Virus record (IMG/VR): IMGVR_UViG_3300007735_000847
Span: 1-23,269 of that record
Direction: 5' to 3' (one strand)
Source: a virus
DNA length: 23,269 nt
Under the pieces are notes generated by a model. It worked only from the letters and a program-made list of their open reading frames with translations. It searched no databases and had not been told where the DNA came from. This document shows, piece after piece, positions 21,457 through 23,269 of the stretch (position 1 is its first letter; every line of letters begins with the position of its first letter). Made by a program: the position numbers and the translations under genes.

Positions 21457-21840
21457 CTAACTAGCGACAGTTAGAGATGCAGACAGATTGCCTGACGAGA
21501 TTGTGTAGGTGTCACCAGCCGTGTACGGGTTCGCGGTGATCGAGCCGGAGAACAAGAAGTTACCTGCCGTCAAACTGTCCCAAGCGGTAAAGTGTGTTGC
21601 GTCTTGCGAACCTGCGATATTCGTCCAACTGATATCGGCGTCCGAGCTGATCGCACCAGCGGATGCCGCACCAAACGACGCAGCCTTACGAGTTGTCTCA
21701 GTTGCAGGGTTAGCGGTACCTAACGCACCAGGATCACCAGTGTGAAGTTTGATGTACACCTGTGCGACCGAATAAGAAGTATTGTTCGCAAGCGCATCCA
21801 GCCAAGCGTTGCAAAGATAAGCAGATAAACCGTGCGCCAT
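21457..21840 (-). CDS. Small virion-type protein between portal and head proteins, 127 aa
   Basis: The start MAHGLSAYLCNAWLDALAN is an amphipathic helix followed by YIKLHTGDPGALGTANPATETTR. This pattern is recognisable from many actinophage proteins that are annotated as structural, fibre or decoration proteins (for example the Phage_fiber_2-like group). The rest is beta-rich and ends SGNLSASLTVAS. The ATG overlaps the portal stop as TAATG. The pattern is well preserved, but the exact role (head fibre, decoration or tail) is not settled. Confidence 0.72.
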   Translation of the reverse strand: MAHGLSAYLCNAWLDALANNTSYSVAQVYIKLHTGDPGALGTANPATETTRKAASFGAASAGAISSDADISWTNIAGSQDATHFTAWDSLTAGNFLFSGSITANPYTAGDTYTISSGNLSASLTVAS

Positions 21841-23269
21841 TATTCCTCAACCCTTTCGGTGATTGTCAAGATTCTACCTTCGGCGTCACGCTCAACAGTT
21901 CGCACAGTCGGCTTGTTCTCAGGAACATTCACACGCACAACAGTTTCAGGAACATTGATGACTGGTGGTGCAACATTCACATTCGCCGGTGGAACATTCA
22001 CGACAACCTCAGGCATTGTCACATTCACATCACGCTGGTTCACATCGTAGGTTGGTGCTGGTTCGGTGACTTGTTGCAACAAGACCGGTGCGACACCTGT
22101 GTGCGCGATCGGATCGATGTCGATTGCTTTCAACACGGCGGCAGGTTCGAAACCTGAGTTGATTAGACGCTGAGCGATAGCGGTCTTGCGGTCAAGTTCT
22201 GTGAGTCCAGCCGCAGCAAGATCGACATTGGCGAGCGGTACACGGTAAGCATCGCCGCCTTCGGCTGGTCGGAGATCTTCGAAGCGTCGCACATCGTTGA
22301 TTGACAGCCAACCAGCTTGCAGACCTGATGAGTATCCTGCGACACGCGAACCGAAGTCGCCGCGCATCAAACCGTCAAGGTTGAACTTCATGAACGCACC
22401 GTTGGTGAGAAGTTTGTTTGAGTAGCCGTCTTCGATCTTGGTGACATACGGTCGGAGTGTGTGCATCACAAAGTGAATGCCGTTCATCTCGACCGATGCG
22501 TATGCTTGCGCACCTGACTGGATGACACCAGCCATCGATGGTGGTACACGGAACGCGCGAAGAATCTCTTCGACTGCGAACTGTCGTGATTGTAGGAACT
22601 GTGAGTCGTCTGGTGCGACCGAAGTTGTCGTGTACTTCGCACCGCCGAACAGGATGCCTGGTCGATGTGAGCGTCGCAAACCTTTGTGACCTTCTTCGAA
22701 TCCGTCAACAAGCGACTTCGCTTGTTCGCGGGTCAGGTTGCCTGGAAACTCGATGATGCCAGAAGTGTGCGAACCTTGACCGAAGAACCTTGCAGCGAAC
22801 TCCTCAAGAGCCTTCGACAAACCAAGATTTTCTTTGACAAGTTCGATGCGTGAACGGCCACGCAAATCACCAGGTAAACGCAACTCGGACAGATGAATCA
22901 TGTCATCATGCTCAATGATGTACTGATTGTCGTAAACATAAATAAGTCGGCGTGACTCGTCGCGCTTCACTTCAACTTTCAACGGATTCAACACAGCCAA
23001 ACCAGCAACACCGGCATCGTCACGAATGATGCGTGTGAACGAGTTACCATTCAACAGCATCGAGACAAGCACCTGCTGGAAGTGGTCGGTGCGTGACACA
23101 CCGATCTCAGGCATATCCAACCATTCAGGTCGTGGTCGATATGGTCGGCGGTCGCCGTCGACACGGATGTAGGTGTCGACTGGCAGAGTTGAGATAGAGT
23201 CGGCGATAAGTCGGACACACGCATACACGGTTCCGATCTTCAACGAATCTTCTTGCGTGACTACCGTGC
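21840..23269 (-). CDS. Portal protein, HK97 family, 5' end cut by window edge
   Basis: The frame is open to the right edge. The visible part, from TVVTQEDSLKIGTVYACVRL, lacks only the N-terminal stretch of a typical HK97-family portal. Further hallmarks are DHFQQVLVSMLLNGNSFTRI, the helical FAARFFGQGSHTSGII and FRVPPSMAGV, and GWLSINDVRRFEDLRPAEGGD. The portal forms the dodecameric ring through which DNA is packaged and ejected. The C-terminal 60 residues are an unusual run of alternating Val/Asn/Pro strands (NVNVAPPVINVPE). An internal TTG at 23243 is not the real start. Confidence 0.94.
   Translation of the reverse strand, partial: TVVTQEDSLKIGTVYACVRLIADSISTLPVDTYIRVDGDRRPYRPRPEWLDMPEIGVSRTDHFQQVLVSMLLNGNSFTRIIRDDAGVAGLAVLNPLKVEVKRDESRRLIYVYDNQYIIEHDDMIHLSELRLPGDLRGRSRIELVKENLGLSKALEEFAARFFGQGSHTSGIIEFPGNLTREQAKSLVDGFEEGHKGLRRSHRPGILFGGAKYTTTSVAPDDSQFLQSRQFAVEEILRAFRVPPSMAGVIQSGAQAYASVEMNGIHFVMHTLRPYVTKIEDGYSNKLLTNGAFMKFNLDGLMRGDFGSRVAGYSSGLQAGWLSINDVRRFEDLRPAEGGDAYRVPLANVDLAAAGLTELDRKTAIAQRLINSGFEPAAVLKAIDIDPIAHTGVAPVLLQQVTEPAPTYDVNQRDVNVTMPEVVVNVPPANVNVAPPVINVPETVVRVNVPENKPTVRTVERDAEGRILTITERVEE

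Noticed and set aside
1-23269. tRNA genes, integrase, attachment site or transposase
   Set aside because: I looked for cloverleaf-like blocks and recombinase motifs and saw none. Gene packing leaves little room for them.

Overview
The window is a stretch of tailed-phage (siphovirus-like) genome, or possibly a prophage segment, read entirely from the minus strand; transcription runs from high to low coordinates. A WhiB-type regulator at the left edge points to an actinobacterial host, since WhiB proteins are confined to Actinobacteria and their phages. The moderate GC content, the Thr/Ser-rich secreted protein and a small protein family shared with aquatic phages suggest an uncultured aquatic actinobacterial phage, but that habitat is inference. 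Both ends cut genes: the portal at the right and WhiB at the left. No integrase, terminase, tRNA, CRISPR array or insertion sequence is visible.

Head module (23269 to 17526): portal (5' end missing), a small virion-like protein, an Ala-rich repeat protein, a 618-residue multidomain protein ending in a prohead protease and carrying a four-cysteine motif like that of high-potential iron-sulfur proteins, then the HK97-fold major capsid protein. The capsid gene appears to be its own transcription unit, with a near-consensus promoter in front and a strong intrinsic terminator behind. Between the capsid gene and the head-tail connector sits a run of five translationally coupled glycosyltransferases (17399 to 13330). 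The first overlaps a 74-residue frame across more than 200 bases, and both start at one ribosome binding site.

Neck and tail module (13322 to 4889): connector, tail terminator, a 55-residue protein, tail tube, tail assembly chaperones joined by a well-formed -1 frameshift site, a gp10-like neck protein, a primase-polymerase-like protein in an unexpected position, tape measure, a distal tail protein, and small and glycine-rich tail-tip or adhesin proteins. A secreted-type protein follows, with a PA14-like domain and a long Thr/Ser tract.

Lysis and late accessory module (3378 to 1): three small membrane proteins, an M15 peptidase endolysin, a small conserved-looking protein, a structured intergenic RNA whose hairpin loop is identical to the anti-Shine-Dalgarno end of 16S rRNA, a secreted lysozyme-like enzyme, a methyltransferase, a small membrane protein and WhiB. 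The glycosyltransferases, the methyltransferase and the mucin-like protein may belong to one virion- or surface-glycosylation pathway; this is inference.
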